NCBI RefSeq assembly: GCF_013416555.1 | Contig: NZ_JACCFG010000005.1 | Location: forward strand, 248,001 to 312,000 | Reading direction: 5' to 3' | DNA length: 64,000 nt | Source of the DNA: Sphingomonas sp. R-74633 | GTDB taxonomy: Bacteria; Pseudomonadota; Alphaproteobacteria; Sphingomonadales; Sphingomonadaceae | In this document: positions 1 through 8,001 of the stretch, in pieces | Numbering within the stretch: position 1 is the stretch's first letter | How the letters are laid out: the number at the start of each line of letters is the position of its first letter | Notes under the pieces: model-generated | Seen by the model: only the letters and a program-made list of their open reading frames with translations | What the model was told of the DNA's origin: nothing | Database searches by the model: none | Program-made: the position numbers and the translations under genes

Positions 1-1615
1 TCGGCGTCGAGATGCCGAGGTCGCGCGCCGCCTGCGTCACCGCGCGCACCCCGAATTTCTGTGTCAGCCGCGCCGCGACGACGTTGGAGGATTTGGCGAA
101 GGCCTGGCGCAGCGTGATCCGCCCGGCATAGCTGCCATGCGAATTCTCCGGCTTCCAGTCGCCGATCTGGACAGGCGAGTCGTCGACGATGCTGTCCGGG
201 TCCATGCCGCCGCGCAGTGCCGCGAGATAGACGAACAGCTTGAAGGTCGACCCTGGCTGGCGCCGCGCCTGGGTGGCGCGATTGAACGGGCTTTCCCCGT
301 AACTTTTCCCGCCGACCATCGCGATCACTCGGCCATCGGGATGCATCGCCACGATCGCGATCTGCGACTTTCTGAGCCCCGCGCTGCGCACCGCGCGCTC
401 GGCCGATTGCTGCGCCTTGAGCTCGAGCGTGGTCTGCACCGTTTGCTCGGTGCCGACGCCGCCCGCCCGGTCGCGCGCCTGGGGCAGCACCCAGTCGGCG
501 AAATAGGTGCCGTTGGGCAGATCGTCCTTCGACTTGGTGACGTTGAGCACCGCGGGGCGGATGCTGTCGCCGCGCGCCTTGGTGATCAGCCCGGCATCGA
601 CCATCGCGCCGATCACCAGCTTCTGCCGCTCGCGCGCGCCCTTGAGATTGCCCGTCGGTGCGAGGCGCGACGGCGCCTGCACCAGCCCGGCGAGCAGCGT
701 CGCCTGGCTCAGCGTCAGATTCTCCGGCTCGCTGCTGAAATAGTGCCGGGCGGCGGCGCGCAGTCCGTAGACATTGTCGCCGAAATAGACGTTGGAGAGG
801 TAGCGCGAGAGGATCTCGTCCTTGCTCAGCCACGCTTCCAGCCAGAAGGCGATCAGCACTTCCTGCGCCTTGCGTCCGAAGGTGCGGTCCGAGCTGAGGA
901 AGGCGTTCTTGGCGAGCTGCTGGGTGATCGTGCTGCCGCCCTGCGATCCGCCGCTCGAGCTGACATTGTGGACGAAGGCGCGCATTATGCCGCGCGGATC
1001 GACGCCCCAATGGCTGTAGAAACGCCGGTCCTCGATCCCGACGAACGCGTTGCGGACATGCGCGGGCAGCTTGCTCGCATCCACCGGCTCGGCGATCACG
1101 GCGCCGCGCCGCGCGATCGGCTTGCCCTCGGCCGAGAGCAAAGTGATCGACGGCGGTGCCGGCGGCTGGAGCGACTTGGAGAGCGGCGCGGTCAGCGCCA
1201 GCCAGCCCACCGCGAGGAAGAACAGAAGGATGAACCCCGCGATCGCCCAGCTTGCATAGCGCAGCCAGCTCCGCTTCCGGATGACCGCCGGCAAATTGCT
1301 GGTGTAGCCGCCCGCGGGCAGCGGCTCGCCGTAGCCGGGCTGGATCGGCGGGGGTGGGGGAGGCGGCGGCGTCGCGCGCCAGCGCGGGCGGATCGGTTCG
1401 TGCTGCTCGGGCGGCGGCAGGCCCCCAGAAAGCTCGAGCGGCTCCTCGCGGCTGGGTTTCACCCGCTTGAGCGCCTCGCCGACAATCCCTTCGATCGACG
1501 GCGGGCGCCAAGCGCGCGGCTCGGGCTTCGGCGCAGGTGGCGGCGCCGGATCGAAATCGTCGCTCGACCGGCGTAGCGGAAAGCGGACGTTCTTCGGATC
1601 GTCGCCGTCAGCCAT
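1..1615 (-). CDS. Penicillin-binding protein 1A, bifunctional (partial, C-terminus off window)
   Basis: Class A PBP that polymerises and cross-links peptidoglycan in the inner membrane/periplasm. The 538 codons present, read from the ATG at 1615, give a long Pro-rich cytoplasmic tail (including eight consecutive Pro at 83-90), one membrane segment at about 119-141, then a GT51 glycosyltransferase domain with EDRRFYSHWG (catalytic Glu195) and GGSTITQQLAKN. The transpeptidase domain follows with SxxK as STFK (Ser456-Lys459) and SxN as SSN (509-511). The KTG box and the rest lie beyond base 1. The start has only a weak ribosome binding site; an AT-rich dyad at 1663-1684 is the likely promoter/operator. 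Family assignment is firm; the exact PBP1 paralogue name is not. Confidence 0.93.
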   Translation of the reverse strand, partial: MADGDDPKNVRFPLRRSSDDFDPAPPPAPKPEPRAWRPPSIEGIVGEALKRVKPSREEPLELSGGLPPPEQHEPIRPRWRATPPPPPPPPIQPGYGEPLPAGGYTSNLPAVIRKRSWLRYASWAIAGFILLFFLAVGWLALTAPLSKSLQPPAPPSITLLSAEGKPIARRGAVIAEPVDASKLPAHVRNAFVGIEDRRFYSHWGVDPRGIMRAFVHNVSSSGGSQGGSTITQQLAKNAFLSSDRTFGRKAQEVLIAFWLEAWLSKDEILSRYLSNVYFGDNVYGLRAAARHYFSSEPENLTLSQATLLAGLVQAPSRLAPTGNLKGARERQKLVIGAMVDAGLITKARGDSIRPAVLNVTKSKDDLPNGTYFADWVLPQARDRAGGVGTEQTVQTTLELKAQQSAERAVRSAGLRKSQIAIVAMHPDGRVIAMVGGKSYGESPFNRATQARRQPGSTFKLFVYLAALRGGMDPDSIVDDSPVQIGDWKPENSHGSYAGRITLRQAFAKSSNVVAARLTQKFGVRAVTQAARDLGISTP

Positions 1616-1662
1616 CTATCGTCGAATCCGCCGCGGTCATGCGAGCCCTTCTAGCGCAGCAT

Positions 1663-1684
1663 CTGTATTACTACAATAACACAG
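1663..1684. promoter_or_regulatory. AT-rich 22-bp dyad upstream of the PBP1A gene
   Basis: An imperfect palindrome with CTGT-x-TTA at one end and TAA-x-ACAG at the other; 16 of 22 positions are symmetric. It sits in the only AT-rich patch of the 72-bp gap between the serine hydrolase stop and the PBP1A start, 48 bp upstream of the latter. The symmetry looks like an operator of a GntR/TetR-type regulator, but the regulator is unknown. Confidence 0.4.
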
Positions 1685-1687
1685 TGA

Positions 1688-3274
1688 TTACGGCACCGGC
1701 ACAAAGGCGAGGTGCTGATAATCATAGCTGAAGTCGGCCAGCGGCGAGAGCGGCTTCATCGTCACGCCCGCCACCTTGCCGTCCTTGATCACGAAGCTGA
1801 CTACTGCGTCCTCGCCGGCGTCCCTGGCAAAGCGGGTGCGGAACGCGTCCGGCCCCCAGGGCTCGAGCACGCTCTTGAACACCGGGGTCGGCGTGAAGTC
1901 GATCCACAGCTTGCCGCCCTTCTGGCTGACGACGACATCGCCATACCAGGGATCGCGGTAGCGCCCGGCATAGGCGGCGAGCGGCAGCGACGGCGCGCCC
2001 GCCGGCGCCTTGTCCACCCCGCCTTCGACTTCGGCCAGCGCCTCGTCCTGCGCCGCCTTGTGCCGGGTGCGATAGCTCGAAACCCAGTCGAACGCCGGCG
2101 CGTCGATCAGCCGGTCGAGGATCGCGTTGCGGATTGCGGCGGACACGCTTTCCTCGACATTGCTCAGCACCGACACGCCGATCCCGCGCGACGGCAGCAG
2201 CCCGGTATAGGTGACCTGACCCGACAGGCCGCCGCTATGCTGGATCATCCGCATCCCGCGATAATCCTGCACGAACCAGCCGAGCGCATAGGCGGCGAGC
2301 ACCGGCCGCGCCGGATTGTCCGCGGTGGGTCCGTCGCTCGCCGAGGTGATCGTCTGCGGCTTCCACATCTCCTTGGCCTGCGCCGGCGACCAGAGCTGCT
2401 TGCCGTCGGGCAGCTTGCCCTGGCCGAGCTGGACCTGGATCCACTTGGCCATGTCGCTGATGCTCGCATTGATCCCGCCCGCGGCGTCGACCATCTTGCC
2501 TTCGTCGGGCTGCACCACTTCGAGCTTGCCGACGCCGCGCACCGGCGGCCCCAGCCGTGCATGCCGCCCCGCGACGTTGTCGGTCGTGAGCGAGCTGCGC
2601 GATCCGACCGCGTCGGTCATGCCGAGCGGCGCGAACAGCCGGCTCTCGACGAACTTGTCCCAGGGCATGCCCGCCACCCGCTCGATCAGGATGCCGGCGA
2701 CGATGTAGAGGATATTGTCGTAGTCATAGCCCGCCCGGAAGCCGCGCGCCGGCTTGAGATAGGGCAGCGCCTTGAGCACGTCCGCCGCGACATGGCTGCC
2801 CGCCGGGAAGAACATCAGGTCGCCCGCGCCGAGCGGCAGGCCCGAGCGATGCACCAGCAGGTCGCGCACCGTCATCATCTGCGTCACCGCGGGGTCGGAC
2901 ATGCGGAACTCGGGCAAATGCTTCGTCACCGGGTCTTCCCAGCCGAGCTTGCCCGCATCGACCAGCAGCGCGAGCGCGGCGGCAGTGAACGCCTTGGAGT
3001 GCGAGGCGATGCCGAAGCGGGTGTGGACATCGACCGGCGCCGGCTTGCCGAGCGTGCGCACGCCATAGCCCTTCACGAACGCCGGCATCCCCGGCCGCAC
3101 GACCGCCACCGCGACGCCCGGCGTCTCGAACGCGGTCAGGAACGGCTGGACGATCGCATCGATCGCCGCTTCGTCGAGCGCCGCGGCGAAGGCGAGGCGC
3201 GGGAAGGCCAGCGTGCTCGCGCCGCCCAGCGAAAGCGCCAGCGCCGTGCGCCGATTGATCGTGAACCCGCTCAT
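1688..3274 (-). CDS. Exported beta-lactamase-fold serine hydrolase
   Basis: 528-aa member of the beta-lactamase/class C-like esterase family (Pfam Beta-lactamase). The N-terminus has an RR-containing signal (NRRTALALSLGG) suggesting Tat export. The active-site SxxK is SHSK (Ser91-Lys94) and the second motif is a Tyr-x-Asn (YDN) in GYDYDNILY. A C-terminal beta-rich domain resembling DUF3471 follows. The frame allows an earlier Met at 3292, but GGGGAG lies 8 bases before the ATG at 3274, so that start is preferred. Substrate is unknown: esterase, D-aminopeptidase or peptidase are all possible. True beta-lactamase activity is not implied. Confidence 0.85.
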   Translation of the reverse strand: MSGFTINRRTALALSLGGASTLAFPRLAFAAALDEAAIDAIVQPFLTAFETPGVAVAVVRPGMPAFVKGYGVRTLGKPAPVDVHTRFGIASHSKAFTAAALALLVDAGKLGWEDPVTKHLPEFRMSDPAVTQMMTVRDLLVHRSGLPLGAGDLMFFPAGSHVAADVLKALPYLKPARGFRAGYDYDNILYIVAGILIERVAGMPWDKFVESRLFAPLGMTDAVGSRSSLTTDNVAGRHARLGPPVRGVGKLEVVQPDEGKMVDAAGGINASISDMAKWIQVQLGQGKLPDGKQLWSPAQAKEMWKPQTITSASDGPTADNPARPVLAAYALGWFVQDYRGMRMIQHSGGLSGQVTYTGLLPSRGIGVSVLSNVEESVSAAIRNAILDRLIDAPAFDWVSSYRTRHKAAQDEALAEVEGGVDKAPAGAPSLPLAAYAGRYRDPWYGDVVVSQKGGKLWIDFTPTPVFKSVLEPWGPDAFRTRFARDAGEDAVVSFVIKDGKVAGVTMKPLSPLADFSYDYQHLAFVPVP

Positions 3275-3324
3275 GCCATTGTCTCCCCGCATTTGCCCGA
3301 ATGCTAACGCGCTATACCACCTTC

Positions 3325-3430
3325 GTCACCCCGGCCTTGTGCCGGGGTCCACTGGGAGGCGAGTCATGGGCGAGCGGCTCTACCGGCATGGCGTGCGGCT
3401 CGGTGGACCCCGGAACAAGTCCGGGGTGAC
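3325..3430. repeat. Dispersed inverted repeat, family R4
   Basis: Two 28-base arms, 3325-3352 and 3403-3430, are near-perfect reverse complements. Each is itself a small hairpin built on ACCCCGG...CCGGGGT. The 50-base centre is unique in the window. It lies between the serine hydrolase and the HNH nuclease, so a transcript would fold into a large cruciform there. It resembles the intergenic BIME-like repeats of high-GC proteobacteria. Confidence 0.8.
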
Positions 3431-3457
3431 GGGAAAATTGAGCAATCGGAAGCACGC

Positions 3458-4024
3458 CTACGCCAGCAGCTCCACATCCCAGTAGAGCCAGTCGCGCCAG
3501 GTCTCGTGGAGATAATTGGGCGGGAAGCGCCGGCCATGCTCCTGTAGGTGCCAGCTGGTCGGCCTGATTGGCTGGATGTGGAGCGGCATCGCGGCCTGTT
3601 GCGGGGTGCGCCCGCCCTTTTTCAGGTTGCAGGGCGCGCAGGCAGTGGCGACATTTTCCCAGGTGGTGCGTCCGCCCTGGGCGCGGGGGATGACATGGTC
3701 GAAGGTGAGGTCGCGATGCGTCCCGCAATATTGGCAGGAGAATTTGTCGCGAAGGAACAGGTTGAAGCGCGTGAAGGCGGGGAATTGCGAAGGTCTGACA
3801 TATTGTTTGAGCGCGATGACCGAAGGAAGCTTCAGCCTCGCGCTGGGACTTCGCACCTCGCGTTCGTAATAGGAGACGACGTCCACCCTATCGAGGAACA
3901 GCGCCTTGACCGCGGTCTGCCAGGGCCACACGCTGAGCGGATAATAGCTGAGCGGCGTGTAGTCGGCGTTGAGCACAAGGGCAGGGCAGCTGTCCGGATG
4001 TCGGATCAGATCGGGATGATACAT
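3458..4024 (-). CDS. HNH endonuclease family protein
   Basis: 188-aa stand-alone HNH protein. The C-terminal half carries the zinc-knuckle version of the beta-beta-alpha-metal fold: CQYCG, then LTFDHVIPRAQGG (catalytic His), ENVATACAPCN as the second Cys pair. The N-terminal half (VLNADYTPLSYYPLSVW) is typical of the short chromosomal HNH family common in Alphaproteobacteria, whose role is not established. Two starts are possible; the ATG at 4024 has GAGGGAGG just upstream and matches family length, whereas 4054 adds ten residues without support. It is divergent from gluQ. No methylase or toxin partner is adjacent. Confidence 0.87.
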   Translation of the reverse strand: MYHPDLIRHPDSCPALVLNADYTPLSYYPLSVWPWQTAVKALFLDRVDVVSYYEREVRSPSARLKLPSVIALKQYVRPSQFPAFTRFNLFLRDKFSCQYCGTHRDLTFDHVIPRAQGGRTTWENVATACAPCNLKKGGRTPQQAAMPLHIQPIRPTSWHLQEHGRRFPPNYLHETWRDWLYWDVELLA

Positions 4025-4123
4025 GCGCCTCCCTCGCCCAAAACATGGTGGCACGCATCTCGCCGAGAAGCGTGACGCGGTGATGACACCATATCCCGCG
4101 ACTCGCGGTCAAGGGCCGGTTTG

Positions 4124-5077
4124 ATGGTTATCCACACCCGATTTGCGCCCAGTCCGACGGGGCGCCTGCACCTGGGTCATGCCTGGTCCGCGATCCAGGC
4201 GCACGACTATGCGCGCGAGCATGGCGGCAGTTTCACCCTGCGCATCGAGGACATCGACGGCACCCGCTCGCGCCCCGAGCATGTCGAGGCGATATTGCGC
4301 GATCTGGAATGGCTCGGCCTCGGCTGGGACGGCGAAGTGACCTTCCAGTCGCAGCGGCTCGGCCTGTACGAAGATGCGCTCGATCGGCTGCGCGGCATGG
4401 GCCTGCTCTACCCCTGTTTGTGCACCCGCGCCGACATCGCCGCGAGCCTCACCGCGCCGCACGGGCCGGAGGGCGGACTCTATCCGGGGACGTGCCGCGA
4501 GCTTGCCGCGCCGGACCTCGACAAGCCCCATTGCTGGCGGCTCGATATGGAGAAGGCGCTGAACCTCCCTCTCCCGTCGGGAGAGGGAAGGGGCCCGTCG
4601 CACAGCGACGGGAAGGGTGAGGGCAGCTCGACCCTCACCCCTCCGCCGACTGCGTCGGCTCCCTCCCTCTCCCAATGGGAGAGGGATTTGAGGTGGCACG
4701 ATGCCTTTGCCGGCCAGGTCCTCGCCGACCCCCGTTCGGCAGGCGACGTCGTCCTCGCCCGCAAGGACGCCGCCGCCAGCTACCACCTCGCCGTCACGAT
4801 CGACGACGCGGCGCAGGGCATCAGCCATGTGGTGCGCGGCGTGGACCTGTTCGCCGCCACCCATGTCCACCGGCTCCTCCAGGCGCTGCTCGGCCTGCCG
4901 ACGCCCGAATACCGCCACCACAAGCTGCTGCTCGGCCCCGACGGCACCCGCCTCGCCAAGCGCCACGGCGCGCCCAGCCTCGAGGCGATGCGGCTGGCCG
5001 GCGCCGATGGCCATGCGCTCGCCCAGCGGTTGCGCGCCGGGCAACTGCCGGTTGGCATCGCCGCCGCACAGGACTAA
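4124..5077 (+). CDS. gluQ: Glutamyl-Q tRNA(Asp) synthetase with in-frame repeat insertion
   Basis: GluQ-RS activates glutamate and attaches it to queuosine at position 34 of tRNA(Asp). It is a truncated class I synthetase without an anticodon-binding domain. Seen here: PSPTGRLHLGHAWSA (HIGH motif), IEDIDGTRSR, the zinc-site cysteines CLC and YPGTC, and TRLAKRHGAP (KMSKS equivalent). The ATG at 4124 is preferred over the TTG just before it. Length is 317 aa, longer than usual because residues about 148-187 (NLPLPSGEG... to ...LSQWERD) are translated from a dispersed palindromic repeat. Both flanks (RLDMEKAL / LRWHDAFAGQ) are normal GluQ sequence. The enzyme is probably still functional, since the insert sits in a surface-type variable loop. 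Confidence 0.93.
   Translation: MVIHTRFAPSPTGRLHLGHAWSAIQAHDYAREHGGSFTLRIEDIDGTRSRPEHVEAILRDLEWLGLGWDGEVTFQSQRLGLYEDALDRLRGMGLLYPCLCTRADIAASLTAPHGPEGGLYPGTCRELAAPDLDKPHCWRLDMEKALNLPLPSGEGRGPSHSDGKGEGSSTLTPPPTASAPSLSQWERDLRWHDAFAGQVLADPRSAGDVVLARKDAAASYHLAVTIDDAAQGISHVVRGVDLFAATHVHRLLQALLGLPTPEYRHHKLLLGPDGTRLAKRHGAPSLEAMRLAGADGHALAQRLRAGQLPVGIAAAQD
4564..4687. repeat. Palindromic repeat family R1 inserted inside gluQ
   Basis: Outer arms are CTCCCTCTCCCGTCGGGAGA at the left and CTCCCTCTCCCAATGGGAGA at the right, each a self-complementary hairpin. Inner parts CCGTCGCACAGCGACGG and GGGTGAGGG/CCCTCACCC add further pairing. The element is about 124 bases and, with no stop codon in the gluQ frame, adds about 41 residues. 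A relative lies intergenically at 18447-18532 and a half-element at 50731-50750. Confidence 0.88.
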
Positions 5078-5086
5078 GCTGCTGCG

Positions 5087-5320
5087 ATGATCTTCCTCGC
5101 CATCCTGCTCGTCGCCGCGATGTTCGCGACTCTGTTCATCCTCATCAAGGGGCTGGTGAACATGGCGGGCACCACCAGCCAGGATCTCGAAGGCCAGGGC
5201 GACGGCCCCAGCCCGCGCGCGCTCAAGTCGCAAAAGCTGATGCAGCAACGCATCCTGTTCCAGGCGATCGCGATCGGCATCATCGCGATCATCCTGATGA
5301 TGCTGTCGGCCAAGAGCTGA
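5087..5320 (+). CDS. Small HIG1-like twin transmembrane protein
   Basis: 77 aa with two hydrophobic segments (residues about 2-24 and 55-74) joined by a short polar loop. The pattern FILIKGLVNMAG followed by Lys/Gln-rich KLMQQRILFQA matches the HIG1 (hypoxia-induced gene 1) signature of bacterial twin-TM proteins. In mitochondria and some Alphaproteobacteria HIG1 proteins associate with cytochrome c oxidase; that role here is inference. It starts 9 bases after gluQ. Confidence 0.75.
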   Translation: MIFLAILLVAAMFATLFILIKGLVNMAGTTSQDLEGQGDGPSPRALKSQKLMQQRILFQAIAIGIIAIILMMLSAKS

Positions 5321-5367
5321 CGCGCCGGCCCGCCCGGGCCTCTTCTGCAAGTTCCAAGGCGTATCCG

Positions 5368-6003
5368 ATGACTCTCCAGACCTGGTGGCTGTTCGTCATG
5401 GCCGTGTTCCTGCTTTCGGGAACGCCCGGCCCCAACATGCTCCACATCCTCCAGCGCAGCGTCGACTTCGGCGTGCGGCGCACCGTCGCGGCGATGGCCG
5501 GCTGCCTTGCCGGCCTCGTCTCGATCCTCGCCGCTTCCGCCGCCGGCCTCACGGCGCTGCTGCTCGCCATCCCCGGCGCGTTCGAAGTGCTGCGCTGGCT
5601 CGGCACCGGCTATCTCGTCTGGCTCGGCATCAAGGCCTGGCGCGCCGATCCTGCTCCGCTCGATCCCGGCGACGACACCGCGCTCGCCGACAAGCGCCTC
5701 AGTGCCGCCCAGCTCTTCCGCGGCGGCTTCGCGATCAGCATCTCCAATCCCAAGGCCTTGCTCTTCGCCGCCGCCTTCTTCCCGCAATTCGTCAGCGCCG
5801 CCGCGCCCAAGCCGCCGCAGTTCGCGATCCTGGTGCTCACCTTCGCGGTGGTCGAATGCTTCTGGTACGCCGTCTATGCGCTCGGCGGCCGCGGTCTTGC
5901 CCGCCATCTCGCGCGGCCCGCGCTCAAGAAATGGTTCAACCGGCTGACCGGCACGATCTTCATCGGCTTCGGCCTGTTGCTGCTGAGGTCGCGCCACGCC
6001 TGA
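5368..6003 (+). CDS. LysE/RhtB family translocator
   Basis: 211-aa inner-membrane exporter of the LysE superfamily (amino acids and related metabolites). The N-terminal signature LSGTPGPNMLHILQRSVDFG matches the family pattern with the conserved PGPN. About six hydrophobic segments follow, and SNPKALLFAAAFFPQF matches the second conserved stretch. Start is the ATG at 5368; the open frame extends upstream through gluQ without homology. The exported substrate cannot be told from sequence. Confidence 0.9.
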   Translation: MTLQTWWLFVMAVFLLSGTPGPNMLHILQRSVDFGVRRTVAAMAGCLAGLVSILAASAAGLTALLLAIPGAFEVLRWLGTGYLVWLGIKAWRADPAPLDPGDDTALADKRLSAAQLFRGGFAISISNPKALLFAAAFFPQFVSAAAPKPPQFAILVLTFAVVECFWYAVYALGGRGLARHLARPALKKWFNRLTGTIFIGFGLLLLRSRHA

Positions 6004-6054
6004 CCGGGTCATCCCCGGCTTTCGCCGCGCGCCCGGCAGGAGTATCGGGGCCCG

Positions 6055-6600
6055 ATGGTCAAGCTCAACAAGATCTACACCCGCACTGGCGACGACGGCA
6101 CCACCGGGCTGGTCGATGGCTCGCGCGTTTCCAAGTCGAGCCTGCGCATGGCCGCGATCGGCGATGTCGACGAGGCGAATTGCGCGCTCGGCGTCGCCCG
6201 CGCGCGTCTCGGCCATCACGCATTCGGCGGGATGCTCGCGCATATCCAGAACGACCTGTTCGACCTCGGCGCCGATCTCGCCACGCCCGAGGGGATCGAC
6301 GGCGCGCTGCGCATCCTGCCGGGCCAGGTCGAATGGCTCGAGGAGCGGATCGACCATATCAATTCCGCGCTCGAGCCGCTGACCAGCTTCGTGCTGCCCG
6401 CCGGTGCCCCGGGCGCGGCCGAGCTCCACCTTGCCCGCGCGGTCACCCGCCGTGCCGAGCGCACCGCCGTCGCGATGGGCGCAGCGCCGCAGCCGCTCGC
6501 CTATCTCAATCGCCTGTCCGACCTGCTGTTCGTCGCCGCCCGCGCAGTGAACCAGGGGGAAGCCGGCGACGTGCTCTGGGTGCCCGGCGCTTCGCGCTGA
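6055..6600 (+). CDS. Cob(I)alamin adenosyltransferase, PduO type
   Basis: 181 aa. Transfers the 5'-deoxyadenosyl group of ATP to cob(I)alamin or cobinamide, giving adenosylcobalamin. The N-terminal P-loop-like TRTGDDGTTGLVDGSRVSKSS and the core helices (GDVDEANCALGVAR, IQNDLFDLGADLATP, LHLARAVTRRAERT, YLNRLSDLLFVAAR) are all family hallmarks. No other cobalamin genes lie in the window, so it may serve salvage. Confidence 0.93.
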   Translation: MVKLNKIYTRTGDDGTTGLVDGSRVSKSSLRMAAIGDVDEANCALGVARARLGHHAFGGMLAHIQNDLFDLGADLATPEGIDGALRILPGQVEWLEERIDHINSALEPLTSFVLPAGAPGAAELHLARAVTRRAERTAVAMGAAPQPLAYLNRLSDLLFVAARAVNQGEAGDVLWVPGASR

Positions 6601-6738
6601 ACCCGCTGCTTTTGCTCGCTTATTCGGCGCGGGCTGAACAAAAGCCAGTCGCGTAACGTTTACACGTCTACCAGGGGCATTTCGGACACCTATATCTCCC
6701 CGGTTGACGGCGATGGCGCGCGCCTCTAGGAGAACATA

Positions 6739-8001
6739 ATGAGAACGGAAACGGGATCCGCTCCGGCTTCCAGCGCCCTTGGCGCGAAGTTCCTCCGTAC
6801 CCGCGCGCTGAGCGAAGCGCTGGTCGCCCCGCTCTCCGATGCCGATGCCACGATCCAGTCGATGGACGACGCTTCGCCGGCAAAATGGCACCTCGCCCAC
6901 ACCACCTGGTTCTTCGAGACCTTCGTGCTGCGCGATCACGTGCCGGGCTATGCGCTGCATGACGAACGCTGGCCGTTCCTGTTCAACAGCTATTATGAGG
7001 CCGAGGGCCAGCGCCATGCGCGCCCGCGCCGGGGCATGCTCTCGCGCCCCAGCCTTGACGAGATCCGCGCCTATCGCGCGCATGTCGATGCCGCGCTCGT
7101 CGCCGCGCTCCCCGATCTGCCGCAGGCCGCACAGGATCTCGTGCTGCTCGGCTGCAACCATGAGGAGCAGCATCAGGAGCTGTTGCTCACCGACATCCTC
7201 CACCATTTCTCGGTCAACCCGCTCGAGCCCGCGCTCTGGCAGGGCGCCCCCAAGGTCCCGGTGGCGATGCCCGGCCCGATCGGCTGGATCGAGGGGCAGG
7301 CGGGCCTCGTCGCGATAGGCGAGTCAACGGAATCAACATTTTCGTTCGATTGCGAGGGCCCGCGCCACCAGGCCTTGCTCACCCCACACGCCGTTGCCGA
7401 CCGCACGATCACCAATGGCGAATGGGCCGCGTTCATTGCCGATGGCGGCTATGCCGACCCGCGCCACTGGCTGTCGGACGGCTGGGCCTGGGTGAAGGCC
7501 GAGGGGATCGAGGCGCCGCTCTACTGGCGCCAGGAACGCGGTAGCTGGACTCGCTTCGGCCTCGACGGCCGCCGCCCGGTCGATCCCGCCGCCCCGGTGA
7601 CCCACATCAGCTTTTTCGAGGCCGATGCCTATGCCAGCTGGGCCGGCGCGCGCCTGCCCACCGAGTTCGAATGGGAAGCCGCCGCCGCGGCGCATGATCC
7701 CGAGGGCGGCAACCAGCTCGACGGTGCCGGCGCAATCGAGCCGCGCCCCTCGGCGGGCGGTCCGGCCTTTTTCGGCGATGTCTGGGAATGGACCGGCAGC
7801 GCCTTCCGTCCCTATCCCGGTTTCAAGCCGGCCGAGGGCGCGGTCGGCGAATATAATGGCAAGTTCATGAGCGGCCAGTTCGTGCTGCGCGGCTCGTCCT
7901 GCGCCACCCCCCGGGGGCACAGCCGGGCCAGCTACCGCAACTTCTTCTATCCCCATCAGCGCTGGCAGTTCACCGGCCTGCGCCTGGCAAAGGATCTGTA
8001 A
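6739..8001 (+). CDS. egtB: Ergothioneine biosynthesis sulfoxide synthase EgtB
   Basis: 420 aa. A non-haem iron enzyme that joins hercynine to a thiol (gamma-glutamylcysteine or cysteine) with O2. The N-terminal DinB-like domain carries the iron ligands in WHLAHTTWFFE and CNHEEQHQELLLTD. The C-terminal formylglycine-generating-enzyme-like domain includes ARLPTEFEWEAAA, GDVWEWTGSAF and the RGSSCATP...YRNFF end. AGGAGA lies 5 bases before the ATG. Its stop overlaps the egtD start by one base (TAATG), so the two are co-translated. Thiol preference is not decided here. Confidence 0.95.
   Translation: MRTETGSAPASSALGAKFLRTRALSEALVAPLSDADATIQSMDDASPAKWHLAHTTWFFETFVLRDHVPGYALHDERWPFLFNSYYEAEGQRHARPRRGMLSRPSLDEIRAYRAHVDAALVAALPDLPQAAQDLVLLGCNHEEQHQELLLTDILHHFSVNPLEPALWQGAPKVPVAMPGPIGWIEGQAGLVAIGESTESTFSFDCEGPRHQALLTPHAVADRTITNGEWAAFIADGGYADPRHWLSDGWAWVKAEGIEAPLYWRQERGSWTRFGLDGRRPVDPAAPVTHISFFEADAYASWAGARLPTEFEWEAAAAAHDPEGGNQLDGAGAIEPRPSAGGPAFFGDVWEWTGSAFRPYPGFKPAEGAVGEYNGKFMSGQFVLRGSSCATPRGHSRASYRNFFYPHQRWQFTGLRLAKDL

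Noticed and set aside
137..1576. Long plus-strand frame opposite the PBP1A gene
   Set aside because: It is antisense to a clear PBP1A; its Arg/Ala/Leu-rich translation shows no family and reflects the high GC content.
6608..6645. GCTTTTG...CAAAAGC inverted repeat after the cobalamin adenosyltransferase gene
   Set aside because: Stem of seven AT-rich pairs with a 24-base loop and no T run; too weak for a terminator.
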